Shown here: piece by piece, positions 4,653 to 5,394 of the stretch
Numbering within the stretch: position 1 is the first letter of the stretch
Layout: the number at the start of each line of letters is the position of its first letter
NCBI GenBank assembly: GCA_016720595.1
Contig: JADKKI010000066.1
Coordinates: 1-5,394, forward strand
DNA: 5,394 nucleotides
Reading direction: 5' to 3'
From: Myxococcales bacterium
GTDB taxonomy: Bacteria > Myxococcota_A > Polyangia > Haliangiales > Haliangiaceae
Position numbers and translations under genes: made by a program
Notes under the pieces: generated by a model
Database searches by the model: none
Told to the model about the DNA's origin: nothing
What the model saw: only the letters and a program-made list of their open reading frames with translations

Positions 4653-5394
4653 GGGCAGCATCGGGAGCCGCCGCACACGGTCGAGCGTCGCGGCGTAGCC
4701 GGGCTCGTGCGCGTGGAAGCGTCCGCCGATGACGCGCTCCTGCTCGATCCACCACGCCGCGAGGTCTGGACGCTCGCGCATGATTCGCTCACGCACGACG
4801 CGGCCTTTCAGAAAGCAGAGGTCGCAGTTCCCTTCGCCCGCACGTAGCGCGAGGTCGAAGCACTGCGTCTTCCACCACGCCAGCACATCACTTTCGGTGA
4901 CGCGGGCGTCGTACAGCGGACACGCCACGTCCCACTCGCCGTGGTCGCGCTCGCGCACCTTCGACACCCGCGCGGGTTCGTCGTAGCGCAGCCCCACGAC
5001 GTTGACCCAGCGCTCGTATCCGAGCGAGCGCATGAAGTCGCGGGCCACCTCGATCTTCAGGGCGACAGTGCAAAAACGCATGACCCCGTTGGGGAGGAAC
5101 GAGCGCTCCGTGATCAGATCCGCGAAGGGCTCCCCGGCGCGCGCCGCGCTCTTGAAATCGACCTCGCGGAACCGCTGCCCCGAGGGCTTCGATCCGTCGC
5201 GCTCAACCCACCGGATCGGCACGTCCCAACGGCCCGCGCACTCGTGGACGAAGCGGAGCGTTTCGAGCCGCTCTTTCCCGGTGTTCGCAAACACCACGTG
5301 CGCGTCGGCGGGGAGCGCGCCACCGTGCGCCTGGAGGATGCGCCGCAGCATGTAGCCGCTCGTGCGACCGCCGCTGAAGCTGATGCAGGTCGGG
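4566..5394 (-). CDS. PAPS-reductase / PP-loop family protein, 5' end beyond window
   Basis: The frame is open to the right edge, giving 275 visible residues. The PP-loop SFSGGRTSGYML lies upstream of the internal ATG at 5351, so that ATG is not the real start. Further family marks, counted from that ATG, are VVFANTGKE (19-27), RFCT with C94, VGLRYDEPARV (119-129), CPLYDARVTESDVLAWW (144-160), a NCDLCFLKG motif with C176 and C179, and a C-terminal PCGCTD. Members of this superfamily (PF01507, COG0175) bind ATP-like nucleotides, and the classic ones reduce adenylylated sulfate. Many phage and island members have unknown roles, some linked to nucleic-acid sulfur modification. The Cys pair suggests metal or iron-sulfur binding. 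The last 28 residues come from a 55-bp tandem repeat read in two frames. Without neighbours to the right, the substrate cannot be stated. Confidence 0.88.
   Translation of the reverse strand, partial: PTCISFSGGRTSGYMLRRILQAHGGALPADAHVVFANTGKERLETLRFVHECAGRWDVPIRWVERDGSKPSGQRFREVDFKSAARAGEPFADLITERSFLPNGVMRFCTVALKIEVARDFMRSLGYERWVNVVGLRYDEPARVSKVRERDHGEWDVACPLYDARVTESDVLAWWKTQCFDLALRAGEGNCDLCFLKGRVVRERIMRERPDLAAWWIEQERVIGGRFHAHEPGYAATLDRVRRLPMLPMTLDPAAAPTDSLDTEEGYDARPCGCTD

Overview
The window is GC-rich (roughly 70% by eye) and gene-dense, with small, tightly packed genes that look like phage or prophage accessory DNA. No capsid, terminase, portal or integrase gene is visible, so the phage reading rests on the mix of lysis-like genes, very small ORFs and a phage-type PAPS-reductase-family gene. 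The strong G/C-ending codon use, GTG starts and gene types would fit a high-GC host such as a myxobacterium or another large-genome proteobacterium or actinobacterium. The host cannot be fixed from the sequence alone.

Right-going cassette, bases 1-3115. Seven consecutive reading frames appear linked by 4-base NTGA start/stop overlaps (at 284, 628, 963, 1289, 2043 and 3023, plus an inferred one at the first bases of the window). In order they are: a coiled-coil protein cut by the window edge; a complete stand-alone CheY-like receiver; a one-pass membrane protein with a coiled-coil tail; a small Cys-containing lipoprotein; a metallopeptidase-like gene whose HELSH motif is now in a displaced frame; a glycosidase-like barrel protein with a C-terminal peptidoglycan-binding repeat (endolysin-like); and a 30-residue membrane peptide. 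Cell-wall enzyme, membrane proteins and lipoprotein together suggest a lysis or envelope-attack module. The receiver inside it is unexpected.

A hairpin with tandem GACTTCCCG repeats and a likely intrinsic terminator (3166-3209) close the cassette. Facing it on the minus strand is a three-gene unit (4243 down to 3261). It has a plausible sigma70-type promoter (TTGACG, 17 bases, CATAGT) and encodes two unrecognised small proteins and a helix-turn-helix protein. The last two genes again overlap by 4 bases.

Bases 4244-4525 form a lower-GC intergenic region with the promoter, a 9-bp inverted repeat, 11-bp-spaced direct repeats and a short hairpin. It is followed by a 55-bp tandem repeat (2.3 copies) that runs into the 3' end of a minus-strand PAPS-reductase/PP-loop family gene, which continues beyond the right edge. 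Because 55 is not a multiple of three, this gene reads the same DNA in two frames within its last 28 residues.

The most interesting points are the receiver domain embedded in the lysis-like cassette, the frame-scrambled HExxH gene whose original extent can be predicted from the overlap pattern, and the dual-frame tandem repeat at the PAPS-reductase C-terminus.
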